NCBI GenBank assembly: GCA_937974275.1
Contig: CALJIF010000026.1
Location: forward strand, 1-64,000
Direction of reading: 5' to 3'
Length of the DNA stretch: 64,000 bases
From: an uncultured Flavobacteriales bacterium
Lineage (GTDB): Bacteria > Bacteroidota > Bacteroidia > Palsa-965
Part shown: positions 1 to 6,942 of the stretch, in pieces
Layout: every line of letters starts with the position of its first letter
Position numbering within the stretch: the stretch's first letter is position 1
The notes under the pieces: generated by a model
The model's database searches: none
The model's input: only the letters and a program-made list of their open reading frames with translations
What the model was told of the DNA's origin: nothing
Program-made: the position numbers and the translations under genes

Positions 1-61
1 AGCTGGCTAGAGCGTTTGCATGGCATGCAAAAGGTCACCGGTTCGACTCCGGTAATCTCCA
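1..61 (+). tRNA. tRNA-Ala(GGC), 5' end cut off by window edge
   Basis: The anticodon stem TTTGC/GCAAA closes a 7-nt loop ATGGCAT with anticodon GGC, so this is an alanine tRNA. The T arm is ACCGG-TTCGACT-CCGGT. The 3' acceptor strand is AATCTCC followed by discriminator A at 61. The next bases are CCCC, so CCA is not encoded. The 5' acceptor strand and part of the D arm lie before the window. Confidence 0.93.
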
Positions 62-63
62 CC

Positions 64-103
64 CCATAAAGCAGAGAAAGTTCGACCAAAACGGTCGAGC
101 TTT
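64..103 (+). repeat. 40-bp direct repeat, copy 1 (left of GIY-YIG gene)
   Basis: Identical over 40 bases to 596-635. The sequence starts CCATAAAGCAGAGAAAG and ends GGTCGAGCTTT. It lies between tRNA-Ala and the GIY-YIG gene. A 16-base degenerate further copy (15/16 match, CAGAGAGAGTTCGACC) sits at 176-191. Confidence 0.93.
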
Positions 104-115
104 CTCGCTTTATGG
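64..115 (+). other. Long hairpin directly after tRNA-Ala
   Basis: Arms 64-87 and 93-115 pair almost perfectly: one bulged A and one G-U pair, loop AAAAC. It starts 3 nt after the tRNA discriminator base. It has no T-run after the stem, so on its own it is a poor terminator. Its 5' arm and loop recur at 596-635, where a T-run follows. The 3' arm here looks extended to mirror the 5' arm. Confidence 0.85.
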
Positions 116-120
116 TGGTG

Positions 121-160
121 TGAAGCGAACGACAAAGGAGTTCTGCTTCATACTTTTTTT
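121..160 (+). terminator. Probable intrinsic terminator before the GIY-YIG gene
   Basis: TGAAGC (121-126) pairs with GCTTCA (145-150). A short inner AAC/GTT pairing is possible, and TAC plus seven T (154-160) follow. This could end tRNA-Ala transcription, because the preceding hairpin at 64-115 lacks a T-run. The stem is short, so confidence is moderate. Confidence 0.5.
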
Positions 161-265
161 ACATGATTCTTTCGCCAGAGAGAGTTCGACCTCAATATAG
201 ACTGTCTGAATACATTGAACGAAACCCGCGTTCTTATTATTAATCACTAATACTCACATTTCCCG

Positions 266-586
266 ATGCCACTCCCTTATTGCGTTTATGTTCTCTTCAG
301 CAAAAAAGACTTTTTTCTGTACATCGGTTTTACAACTAACCTGGAAGCACGTGTTAAAAGACATAATTCAGGGGGCAACATTAGCACTTCGAATAGAATT
401 CCTCTTGATTTAATCTTCTGCGAATATTATCTGTTTGAACATGACGCTAGAAAAAGAGAAATGTATTTTAAAACCACGATGGGAAAAAAGGCACTTAAAC
501 TGATGTTAAGAGGAACACTAGCTAAACTTGGATATCACGGCACATTGAAGCCGCTAGAGATTATCAATGACATTGATCCCGATTAA
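266..586 (+). CDS. Stand-alone GIY-YIG nuclease domain protein (106 aa)
   Basis: A single-domain GIY-YIG endonuclease-fold protein. Visible motifs are CVYVLFSKK (the GIY strand, residues 6-14), LYIGFT (YIG strand, 18-23), Arg29, His33 and Glu65 in ARKREMYFKT. These correspond to the conserved Tyr, Tyr, Arg, His and metal-binding Glu of the family, so it is probably active. No DNA-binding domain is attached, unlike intron homing enzymes. It lies between two 40-bp direct repeats downstream of tRNA-Ala. The ATG at 266 is the first good start; no Shine-Dalgarno is seen, as usual for this phylum. Substrate unknown. The second such protein in the window (58638-58925) is only distantly similar and belongs to another subgroup. 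Confidence 0.88.
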   Translation: MPLPYCVYVLFSKKDFFLYIGFTTNLEARVKRHNSGGNISTSNRIPLDLIFCEYYLFEHDARKREMYFKTTMGKKALKLMLRGTLAKLGYHGTLKPLEIINDIDPD

Positions 587-595
587 TTCGTAACA

Positions 596-635
596 CCATA
601 AAGCAGAGAAAGTTCGACCAAAACGGTCGAGCTTT
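596..635 (+). repeat. 40-bp direct repeat, copy 2 (right of GIY-YIG gene)
   Basis: Exact copy of 64-103, beginning 10 nt after the GIY-YIG stop codon. The preceding tRNA sequence is not duplicated beyond two or three cytosines, in contrast to the locus at 58.9 kb where half a tRNA is copied. Confidence 0.93.
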
Positions 636-638
636 TTT
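609..638 (+). terminator. Intrinsic terminator formed by repeat copy 2
   Basis: An 11-bp stem (609-619 with 625-635, one G-U pair), loop AAAAC, and a T-run 633-638. Only this copy has the T-run directly at the stem base, so it may be the original tRNA-Ala terminator, now displaced about 530 bp from the tRNA. Confidence 0.8.
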
Positions 639-700
639 GTTTTCATGCTAAACCTTCCGGTTATTTCTGTGTTTTACTACCGTTACAATAAAGGTCGGTT

Positions 701-1576
701 ATGGAAGGTAGTGTGGCTTATTATAAAGAGCAACTGGAAGCAAAAGAAGATATGCTTGCCCGCACTACTCAGTTTCTTATCAATACGCAACATAAACTTG
801 AGCAGTAAAACAAGGAGCTGACGGAAACACAATCCAACATTTTTGAGAGCGTCAGCTTTGCACAAATTATTCAAAGTTCCTTACAGCCCAATGCAGATAT
901 TCTTAAAATCTACTTTAATGATGCGGCTTATCATGTTAGTCAACAGATAGGAATCGGTGGCGACACCATGTTCATTAAAAGCACAAATAATGGCGTTTTC
1001 TTCGGACTCCTTGACGCCACCGGCCACGGAATTCCGGCTGCTATGCTTAGTATTTCAGGGTTATTAATTCTGAATGAACTTTCTCAGTCGCTGTCGCTGG
1101 ACAACCCAAAAACCCTAATCGAGTTATTGAACTACCGTTTGTACAACACCTTCAATTCCGCCCGCCATTCTCTCGCTCATTTCGAAGGGAGCATTTTTCA
1201 TTATTCCTATCGTACCAACGAATTAATTTATAGTTCCGCAAACGGAAAATTAATGTACGTCGATAAAGAGGGCAACGTAACGTCATTACCGGTGACAAAA
1301 TGTTCCATTGGCGATAAACAAAAAGTAAACATTGAAAACAGAACGCTGTCTTTTGAGAAAGGGTCTAAACTGGTTTTATTTTCAGATGGTTTAGTCGATC
1401 AGTTTGGTGGTCCTTCCGATCGTAAATTCATGACTGCACAATTGCGCAAATTATTGGCTGATCACCACCAACTTCCCGCACCGGATTTATGTAAGGTTAT
1501 CCTGGACAGCCACACCATTTGGAGAGGCGACAACGTACAGACAGATGATTTATCATTTAAGATTATTCAATTTTAA
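701..1576 (+). pseudogene. SpoIIE/PP2C-type serine phosphatase interrupted by in-frame TAA
   Basis: The frame starting at ATG 701 encodes a coiled-coil-like start, reaches TAA at 806-808 (codon 36), then continues without another stop to 1576. Together it makes a full small SpoIIE-type phosphatase: linker FESVSFAQIIQSSLQP, first metal motif IGIGGD (Asp codon 962-964), DATGHGIPAAML, and SDGLVDQFGGPSDRKF. These match the intact phosphatase at 59.2-60.6 kb (VSGDFYW, DCTGHGVPGGFM, TDGYPDQFGGPNGKKF). Starting at the next ATG (968) would lose the first catalytic Asp, so that shorter ORF is unlikely to be a working enzyme. One substitution (for example AAA to TAA) explains the stop. It could be a recent pseudogene, readthrough or a sequence error. 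The downstream gene follows after 1 nt. Confidence 0.8.
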
Positions 1577-1577
1577 T

Positions 1578-2024
1578 ATGAAAACACAAGTATATAGCGG
1601 TTATACATTTCAACACGTTTCGCAATTCGAACATGCACAACTCCTGTACTGCAAGGAACTTAAAATGGCGATATGTGCTGCGCAAAGTGAATACATTCCG
1701 ATTGCCGAGTTCAAAAAAATATTTAATGCCATTACTGCATTGTTAAGCGAATACCCAACTCGCTACTTTCTTTTTGATAAACGACAATTACGAACCTTTC
1801 ACCAACCCAGCATGGAATGGTACTTCGCGGTTTGGAAACAAGAGGTGAAGACACTAGGTCTTAATCATCATTATAAAATATTACCGGAACTGGATTGGTT
1901 TTCGAAAGCCGTAGAAGCAGGGAAACAAGAGATTTTTCAAAAGTACGGCAAGGACGTATTGAGCGGAATTCAGGTTGATTACGTGAACAACGAAGAAGAA
2001 GCTATTAATAGTATAACCGGGTAA
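1578..2024 (+). CDS. STAS/SpoIIAA-like hypothetical protein (148 aa)
   Basis: Soluble 148-aa protein whose ATG lies 1 nt after the phosphatase stop, so the two form an operon. The pattern resembles SpoIIAA-like (STAS/SEC14) domains of Bacteroidota: a strand (ELKMAICAAQSEY), a helix (IAEFKKIFNAITALLSEYP), a strand ending in Asp (RYFLFDKRQLRTF), then a Trp-containing helix (SMEWYFAVWKQEVKTLG). STAS proteins are typical substrates or partners of SpoIIE-type phosphatases, which fits the neighbour. The assignment rests on pattern and context, not a clear motif. The upstream in-frame ATG at 1545 overlaps the phosphatase and is not preferred. Confidence 0.6.
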   Translation: MKTQVYSGYTFQHVSQFEHAQLLYCKELKMAICAAQSEYIPIAEFKKIFNAITALLSEYPTRYFLFDKRQLRTFHQPSMEWYFAVWKQEVKTLGLNHHYKILPELDWFSKAVEAGKQEIFQKYGKDVLSGIQVDYVNNEEEAINSITG

Positions 2025-2044
2025 GGAAAAATACCGGACCTCGT

Positions 2045-2674
2045 TCACATCGAATTGCTCTTGCGCACTTCGCGCATCACCCACAAACACTCTCTCGCAA
2101 TCTGTGCGCATCGTTCATCATAAGTATGATCTTGCTGTGAGGTGCTATCTGCAATCTTGGGATCATTATATGTAGCGGCTATTCTTAAATCAACACCCGG
2201 AATAAACGGACAATTCTCTTCGGCATCGCTGCACGTCATGATTGCAGCAAAATTTTGTCGCGGATTTAATTCGTGGTCATACGTTTTTGAGAAGCAAACA
2301 ATTGGCGCCGTTTGCTCGTCGAAATAAATTTCGAACCCGGGATTCACGCTCTCATCGACAACATTTACTTCTAGTCCGGCACGTCGTAATGCTGCTGCAG
2401 TATTGGCATGTAACGCGGTAGCTTCGGTTCCTCCCGAAAATGTTTTCACAGCATGTACGTTGTAATAATGTGCCGCAACTTGCGCCCAAACCTGACCGAA
2501 ATGACTTCTGCGCGAGTTATGAGTGCAGACATATACAAGCTGTGCAACTTCTGCGCCACCCAACTTTTTCGCAATATAATTTGAAATATTACCCAATATC
2601 CTTTTACGCTCCTCTGAAATTTGATCAAACTCCGACTCGCGTGCCTGCAAATATGTTCTCAACTGATTGAACAT
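2045..2674 (-). CDS. Arsenate reductase-like low-molecular-weight phosphatase (209 aa)
   Basis: Low-molecular-weight tyrosine phosphatase fold, the family that includes thioredoxin-dependent arsenate reductases. The phosphate loop CTHNSRR (Cys50 to Arg56, CX5R) follows strand LVYV. Later cysteines occur in MTCSDAEENCPF, where resolving cysteines of arsenate reductases lie, and a DP motif is present in YNDPKIADST. It is about 70 aa longer than ArsC of Gram-positive bacteria. It is the last gene of the ars operon, starting 11 nt after acr3. Likely role: reduction of arsenate to arsenite for export. Confidence 0.8.
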   Translation of the reverse strand: MFNQLRTYLQARESEFDQISEERKRILGNISNYIAKKLGGAEVAQLVYVCTHNSRRSHFGQVWAQVAAHYYNVHAVKTFSGGTEATALHANTAAALRRAGLEVNVVDESVNPGFEIYFDEQTAPIVCFSKTYDHELNPRQNFAAIMTCSDAEENCPFIPGVDLRIAATYNDPKIADSTSQQDHTYDERCAQIARECLWVMREVRKSNSM

Positions 2675-2685
2675 GGTGTACGGAT

Positions 2686-3747
2686 TTATTTAAAATATTT
2701 TTTACGAAAAAAGAATGCCAGATTCACCAATGCAATTAATGCGGGAACTTCAACGAGTGGACCAATAACGCCGGCAAATGCTTGTCCGCTATTGATTCCG
2801 AAGACGCCAATTGCGACTGCGATAGCTAACTCGAAATTGTTCCCTGTTGCCGTAAATGCGATGGCTGTACTTTTAGAATAATCTGCACCGAAATACTTAC
2901 CGATGAAAAAACTAATCACAAACATTACGGAAAAGTAAATGACTAAAGGGATAGCAATGCGCAAAACATCGAACGGAATTTCAATAATTGTATCTCCTTT
3001 AAAACTGAACATGATTACAATAGTTAAAAGAAGAGCAATTAACGTTATTGGAGAAATGCGCGGCACGAACACCTTCATAAACCACTCTTCCCCTTTAAGG
3101 CGAATTAGCGTATAGCGAGAGAGTATTCCTAAAACAAACGGGATGCCGAGGTAAATTGCCACACTTTCTGCAACTTGAGCAATACTTATATCTACTTGAA
3201 ATCCGGAGAAGCCAAATATCGGAGGAAGCACGGTTATAAAAATCCAGGCGTAAACGCTGTACAGTAAAACCTGAAAAATGGAGTTCAGTGCAATAAGTCC
3301 TGCCGCATACTCTCTGCTTCCATCTGCTAAATCATTCCACACGACAACCATCGCAATACAGCGCGCCAAACCGATGAGAATAACGCCCACCATGTATTCC
3401 GGATAACCGTTTAATAACGCGATTGCCAGCACAAACATTAAAATTGGGCCTACTACCCAATTCAAGATCAAAGAGGCCGTCAGCACCTTTACATTTCTGA
3501 ACACTTCGCCCAAACTTTCGTACTTGACCTTTGCCAGTGGCGGATACATCATGAGAATCAAACCCACTGCCAACGGAATATTGGTAGTGCCTGATGACAT
3601 CGTATGCATGACCACCTTCACTTGCGGGAATAAATAACCCAGGCCGACGCCAACAATCATGGCGAGGAAAATCCACAAGGTTAAATAGCGATCTAAAAAT
3701 GAAAGTTGCTTCCGCTGAGCAACCGGAGCACAGTTATTAGCCGACAT
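2686..3747 (-). CDS. acr3: ACR3-family arsenite efflux permease (353 aa)
   Basis: Integral membrane protein with about ten hydrophobic helices. The family's essential cysteine is present in GLARCIAMV (Cys130, fourth helix), and the conserved [10 protein letters not shown] segment with its Glu lies in a late helix. ACR3 exports arsenite using the proton motive force. It sits between the DUF6428 gene (10 nt upstream) and the reductase (11 nt downstream), as expected in an ars operon. The start is the ATG giving the short N-terminus [14 protein letters not shown] before the first helix. Confidence 0.93.
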   Translation of the reverse strand: MSANNCAPVAQRKQLSFLDRYLTLWIFLAMIVGVGLGYLFPQVKVVMHTMSSGTTNIPLAVGLILMMYPPLAKVKYESLGEVFRNVKVLTASLILNWVVGPILMFVLAIALLNGYPEYMVGVILIGLARCIAMVVVWNDLADGSREYAAGLIALNSIFQVLLYSVYAWIFITVLPPIFGFSGFQVDISIAQVAESVAIYLGIPFVLGILSRYTLIRLKGEEWFMKVFVPRISPITLIALLLTIVIMFSFKGDTIIEIPFDVLRIAIPLVIYFSVMFVISFFIGKYFGADYSKSTAIAFTATGNNFELAIAVAIGVFGINSGQAFAGVIGPLVEVPALIALVNLAFFFRKKYFK

Positions 3748-3757
3748 AAATATTTAC

Positions 3758-4228
3758 TTAACAACAACCGCCGCCCGGTTTACAAGTAGTTCCTTCCGGC
3801 GTTAATGAAGCTAAAGAGAGTTTTTGCTTTTCAACAGGAATACCGCACTTATCGGATGCAAGACAATTAGTTTGTTTGCTCGTGAGGAGGAAATTTATTC
3901 CGTCAAACTCCAATCCGTATTTGCCTATAGTATCGCCCTGATATTCCACTTCAACCTCTTCGTCCTGCAACCCCAATACACGTTCGGACAGTGCAATAAT
4001 ATCGTTCAGCTTCTGCGGTTTCAAACGATGATCAAAATCATTCGCCTCCCAAAGTTGAAAATTAATGACCTCCTCCTTGCGAACGGTACCGCCGCAATCG
4101 ATGAAGTTTTTTGTTACACCACCCACTTCCGTAACGTGGAAGTGACTAGGCACCATGCGCCCATCGGGCAAAATAAAATTGACATCACTTAATTGAGTCA
4201 ATGCTTTTTTAACAGCGGATAGTTTCAT
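3758..4228 (-). CDS. DUF6428 ars-operon protein (156 aa)
   Basis: Small soluble protein of the kind found between arsR and the transporter in Bacteroidota ars operons (DUF6428). It begins KLSAVKKALTQLSDVNFILP and carries the HFHVTEVG segment. The C-terminus is cysteine-rich: NCLASDKCG, then CKPGGGCC at the very end. The clustered cysteines could bind As(III), but that is inference. It starts 13 nt after the arsR stop and precedes acr3 by 10 nt. Molecular function unknown. Confidence 0.8.
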   Translation of the reverse strand: MKLSAVKKALTQLSDVNFILPDGRMVPSHFHVTEVGGVTKNFIDCGGTVRKEEVINFQLWEANDFDHRLKPQKLNDIIALSERVLGLQDEEVEVEYQGDTIGKYGLEFDGINFLLTSKQTNCLASDKCGIPVEKQKLSLASLTPEGTTCKPGGGCC

Positions 4229-4241
4229 AGACTTATGTTTT

Positions 4242-4574
4242 TTAACAACAATTTGATTTAAGTTTCACACTCATCTCAAACAACTCGTTGAGGTATTTGC
4301 GTGCATTGTTCCATTCTTTTTCATTAATACAATAACAGATACTGACACCTTCTATGGTTCCTTGAATCAATCCGGCGGCTTTTAATTCCTTTAAGTGTTG
4401 TGAAACCGTGCTTTGGGACAACGGCAACTCATCAACTATATCACCACATACACATGCTTGCTTCTTAATAAGCAATTGAAGTATAGCAACGCGCGCCGGA
4501 TGTGCAAATGCTTTAGCGTAAGCGGCTATTTTGTTTTCCTTGTTTGTGAATTCTTCCGACTTCGAAGTTCCCAT
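4242..4574 (-). CDS. arsR: ArsR-family arsenite-responsive repressor (110 aa)
   Basis: Winged-helix repressor. The recognition region is LPLSQSTVSQHLKELKAAGL, preceded by ACVCGDIV, where Cys41 and Cys43 correspond to the As(III)-binding CVC motif of ArsR; a further CC pair ends the protein. On metalloid binding it should leave its operator. It is first in the minus-strand ars operon and is preceded by a palindrome overlapping the promoter (4586-4621), which supports autoregulation. Confidence 0.93.
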   Translation of the reverse strand: MGTSKSEEFTNKENKIAAYAKAFAHPARVAILQLLIKKQACVCGDIVDELPLSQSTVSQHLKELKAAGLIQGTIEGVSICYCINEKEWNNARKYLNELFEMSVKLKSNCC

Positions 4575-4585
4575 GGGATTTATTT

Positions 4586-4621
4586 ATCGCAATATTACGA
4601 TTAATGATGCAATTATCCAAA
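4586..4621 (-). promoter_or_regulatory. ars promoter with overlapping ArsR operator
   Basis: On the minus strand the -33 element TTTG (4621-4618) is followed after 20 nt by TAATATTG (4597-4590), one mismatch from the Bacteroidota -7 consensus TAnnTTTG. The -7 box sits inside the 16-bp imperfect palindrome ATCGCAATATTACGAT (4586-4601; one mismatched pair). A repressor dimer here would block the promoter. The site is 12 nt upstream of the arsR start codon. Confidence 0.72.
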
Positions 4622-4657
4622 TTCCGGATAAATCACCCGAAAATATATTTCATGGCT

Positions 4658-4691
4658 TTTGTAAAACCGTCATTTTTTTAGTATACCTTTG
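4658..4691 (+). promoter_or_regulatory. Promoter of the DEAD-box helicase gene
   Basis: TTTG at 4658-4661 and a perfect TAnnTTTG box, TACCTTTG, at 4684-4691; the 22-nt spacing is slightly longer than the usual 19-20. A start near 4698 would give a 5' leader of about 130 nt before 4828, unusually long here and common for cold-shock helicase mRNAs. Confidence 0.5.
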
Positions 4692-4827
4692 TAATTCTTC
4701 ATGAAGATTGTTTCTTCGCTTGTTTGTTAGCTCACCCTCTCCAATCGATTTCCTACAGTTTTCTGAGAAAATCAACAAACGTCGTACTTGTGCGATGGTT
4801 TGAAATATTTACGTACAACAATTTTAA

Positions 4828-5952
4828 ATGTCGTTTAAACAATTAAATCTGATCGAGCCTCTCTTGAAAGCTTTAGAAATTAAGGGCTATGATCAACCAA
4901 CTCCTATTCAGGAGCAATCCATTCCACACATCTTGCAAGGCCGTGATATTTTCGGCTGTGCACAAACCGGCACAGGAAAAACAGCTGCTTTTGTTCTTCC
5001 AATGCTGCAACTTTTAACAGCAAAAGCAAAACAGGGCAATGGTGTTCGTGCACTTATTTTAGCGCCGACACGTGAACTCGCATTACAAATCAGCGACTCC
5101 ATCACAACGTATCGTGGTCAGTTGCCGATTAAACATACTTTATTATTCGGTGGTGTTTCTCAGCGTCCTCAAGTAGCGAGTTTACAACGTCATCCGGATA
5201 TCATCGTAGCTACTCCCGGTCGTTTACTCGACTTAATGGAGCAAGGATATGTTTCTTTGAAACACTTAGAATTTTTGGTGCTGGACGAAGCGGATCGCAT
5301 GTTAGACATGGGCTTTATTCGTGATATTCGCAAGATCATCGCGGTATTACCGGCTAAGCGTCACACATTGTTCTTCTCTGCAACCGCAGCTCCGGAAATC
5401 ATGAAACTGGCCAATCAATTATTGAATAATCCGGTTCACGTTTCTGTTTCTCCCGTTTCTTCTACTGCGGAAGCAGTTAAACAAGCGGTGTATTACGTTA
5501 AGAAAGAAGACAAGCGCTTATTATTGAAGCACGTTTTAACAGATAAAACGATCGAGCATGTATTGGTATTTACACGTACTAAGCGTGGTGCAGATCGTGT
5601 TGCTAAAGATTTGAATGCATTAGGTATTCGTGCCGAAGCTATTCACGGTAACAAATCACAAAACGCTCGTGAAAAAGCGTTGCAGAATTTTAAGCAACGT
5701 CGTATTCGTGTTTTAGTTGCAACTGATATTGCTTCACGCGGTATTGATGTGCAGCAACTGTCGCACGTTATTAACTATGAAATTCCGGAACAGGCTGAAA
5801 CTTATGTTCACCGTATCGGAAGAACCGGAAGAGCCGGCAACAGCGGAACAGCGTTGAGTTTTTGCACCAACGAGGAACGCCCTTACATGCGTGATATCAA
5901 CAAACTGATCAAAAAGCAAGTTGAAGTAGTGGCCGCGCACCCATTTTCGTAA
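4828..5952 (+). CDS. rhlE: DEAD-box RNA helicase, RhlE type (374 aa)
   Basis: ATP-dependent RNA helicase with all core motifs in order: Q motif ([13 protein letters not shown]), [11 protein letters not shown] (I), PTRELALQI (Ia), TPGRLLDL (Ib), [11 protein letters not shown] (II), SAT (III), [11 protein letters not shown] (IV), [10 protein letters not shown] (V), [10 protein letters not shown] (VI). It ends shortly after the second RecA domain with no basic C-terminal tail, so it is a minimal RhlE-like enzyme. The cold-shock protein gene follows after 54 nt. The pairing suggests RNA remodelling at low temperature; the long leader is consistent with that. Confidence 0.92.
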   Translation: MSFKQLNLIEPLLKALEIKGYDQPTPIQEQSIPHILQGRDIFGCAQTGTGKTAAFVLPMLQLLTAKAKQGNGVRALILAPTRELALQISDSITTYRGQLPIKHTLLFGGVSQRPQVASLQRHPDIIVATPGRLLDLMEQGYVSLKHLEFLVLDEADRMLDMGFIRDIRKIIAVLPAKRHTLFFSATAAPEIMKLANQLLNNPVHVSVSPVSSTAEAVKQAVYYVKKEDKRLLLKHVLTDKTIEHVLVFTRTKRGADRVAKDLNALGIRAEAIHGNKSQNAREKALQNFKQRRIRVLVATDIASRGIDVQQLSHVINYEIPEQAETYVHRIGRTGRAGNSGTALSFCTNEERPYMRDINKLIKKQVEVVAAHPFS

Positions 5953-6006
5953 TTTTTTAATCACCAATAAAACCCCGTCGTAAGACGGACATTAATCAAC
6001 AACAAA

Positions 6007-6195
6007 ATGAAAAAAGGAACAGTTAAATTCTTTAACGAAACAAAAGGTTTCGGATTTATTAAAGATGAAAACGGACAAGAAATCTTCGTACACGCTACAG
6101 GCTTGAAAGAAGATATTCGCGAAAACGACGAAGTTATCTTCGAAGTACAGGACGGTCGTAAAGGACCAAACGCTGTAAACGTTCGTTTAGCGTAA
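6007..6195 (+). CDS. cspA: Cold-shock domain protein (62 aa)
   Basis: A single cold-shock (OB-fold) domain that binds single-stranded RNA and DNA. It starts MKKGTVKFFNETKGFGFI, with RNP1 KGFGFI (13-18) and RNP2 IFVH (26-29). Length is normal for the family. It follows the helicase by 54 nt and is closed by a strong terminator at 6202-6228, so the two may be co-transcribed. Confidence 0.95.
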   Translation: MKKGTVKFFNETKGFGFIKDENGQEIFVHATGLKEDIRENDEVIFEVQDGRKGPNAVNVRLA

Positions 6196-6201
6196 CATAC
6201 A

Positions 6202-6228
6202 GGGAGAGCAAATGCTCTCCCTTTTTTT
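6202..6228 (+). terminator. Intrinsic terminator after the cold-shock gene
   Basis: Perfect 8-bp stem GGGAGAGC/GCTCTCCC with loop AAAT, followed by seven T. It separates the helicase/csp unit from the convergent gene at 6254. Confidence 0.93.
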
Positions 6229-6253
6229 ATTCCTTAGTAAACGTGAGCCTCCT

Positions 6254-6823
6254 CTAAAACACGTAGCCGGTACCGTAAATCAACGCGAAAGCATTAATCC
6301 CGATAGAATAACTGGATCCCAGGTACATCGTAAAGTCCTGATTCTTGATAAAACGAAAACGCCCGGCAACAATAGGCGCAAAGCGAACGTTCCCTCCTTT
6401 ATCCAATAAAAAACTTGCCAAAGGCCCGACTTCCATTTCCAATCCGCTCTTCTCTCCGAATTTTGTTCCGAAAACTTTAAACTGAACACCTGTTCCAAAG
6501 GTGGGTGATGCTCTTTCACTGACCAGCAAACCATCCACAATAAATTGTTTTGGCCCGGTAGGTAAATTCAAAAATGTAGGAACACGTAGTCGCTTTTCGG
6601 GCCGGAAAGTAGCCAGAAACAGAATAGCGTTGGTTGGAACGACAACGGCTTGCGTGTTGCGCAAATCGAGTAAACGACTGTCAGAAATGAACAACTTCGA
6701 TTGACCGAAACTCAGTTCGAAGTAACGTCTGTTCATGGAGTTATCTTTTGTCTTGGTGGTGTCGCGCGCGTGAAGCGACATACAACTTGCCAAAGCAAGC
6801 ATAGTTACAAATAAAGGTTTCAT
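6254..6823 (-). CDS. Predicted outer-membrane beta-barrel protein (189 aa)
   Basis: The N-terminus MKPLFVTMLALASCMSLHARD is a signal peptide. The rest is rich in alternating strands with aromatic ends (YFELSFGQSKLFI, FRFIKNQDFTMYLGSSYSIG) and ends in FALIYGTGYVF, with a C-terminal Phe typical of outer-membrane barrels. No known family recognised. It is transcribed away from the T9SS gene upstream, separated from it by the terminator at 6900-6926. Confidence 0.65.
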   Translation of the reverse strand: MKPLFVTMLALASCMSLHARDTTKTKDNSMNRRYFELSFGQSKLFISDSRLLDLRNTQAVVVPTNAILFLATFRPEKRLRVPTFLNLPTGPKQFIVDGLLVSERASPTFGTGVQFKVFGTKFGEKSGLEMEVGPLASFLLDKGGNVRFAPIVAGRFRFIKNQDFTMYLGSSYSIGINAFALIYGTGYVF

Positions 6824-6899
6824 AGGGGTTGATTTGGTTATTGAAATTCAGCAAGATTCTTGGTGTCTGATTATTTAAGCACAATAAATTGCAAAAAAA

Positions 6900-6926
6900 G
6901 GGGACGCAAATGCGTCCCCTTTTTTT
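6900..6926 (-). terminator. Terminator after the glycine-rich T9SS gene
   Basis: Stem GGGGACGC/GCGTCCCC, loop AAAT (on + strand), flanked by A-run and T-run, so it can act in both directions. It lies 17 nt past the stop codon of the 6943-9432 gene. Confidence 0.9.
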
Positions 6927-6942
6927 GTTGCTATCAAGCCTA

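Larger units (their letters stand above)
62..640 (+). mobile_element. Putative tRNA-associated GIY-YIG mini-element, locus A
   Basis: The unit contains the hairpin after tRNA-Ala, a short spacer, one GIY-YIG nuclease ORF (266-586) and a second copy of the hairpin arm with a T-run (596-638). No integrase, transposase or other cargo is visible. The flanking repeat corresponds to the tRNA's own downstream hairpin, not to a sequence shared with the similar locus at 58.5 kb. Mobility is inferred from this arrangement and its recurrence; no empty site is available for comparison. Confidence 0.5.

Noticed and set aside
683..874. Minus-strand ORF opposite the phosphatase N-terminus
   Set aside because: It is a shadow of the forward coding frame and contains no recognisable features.
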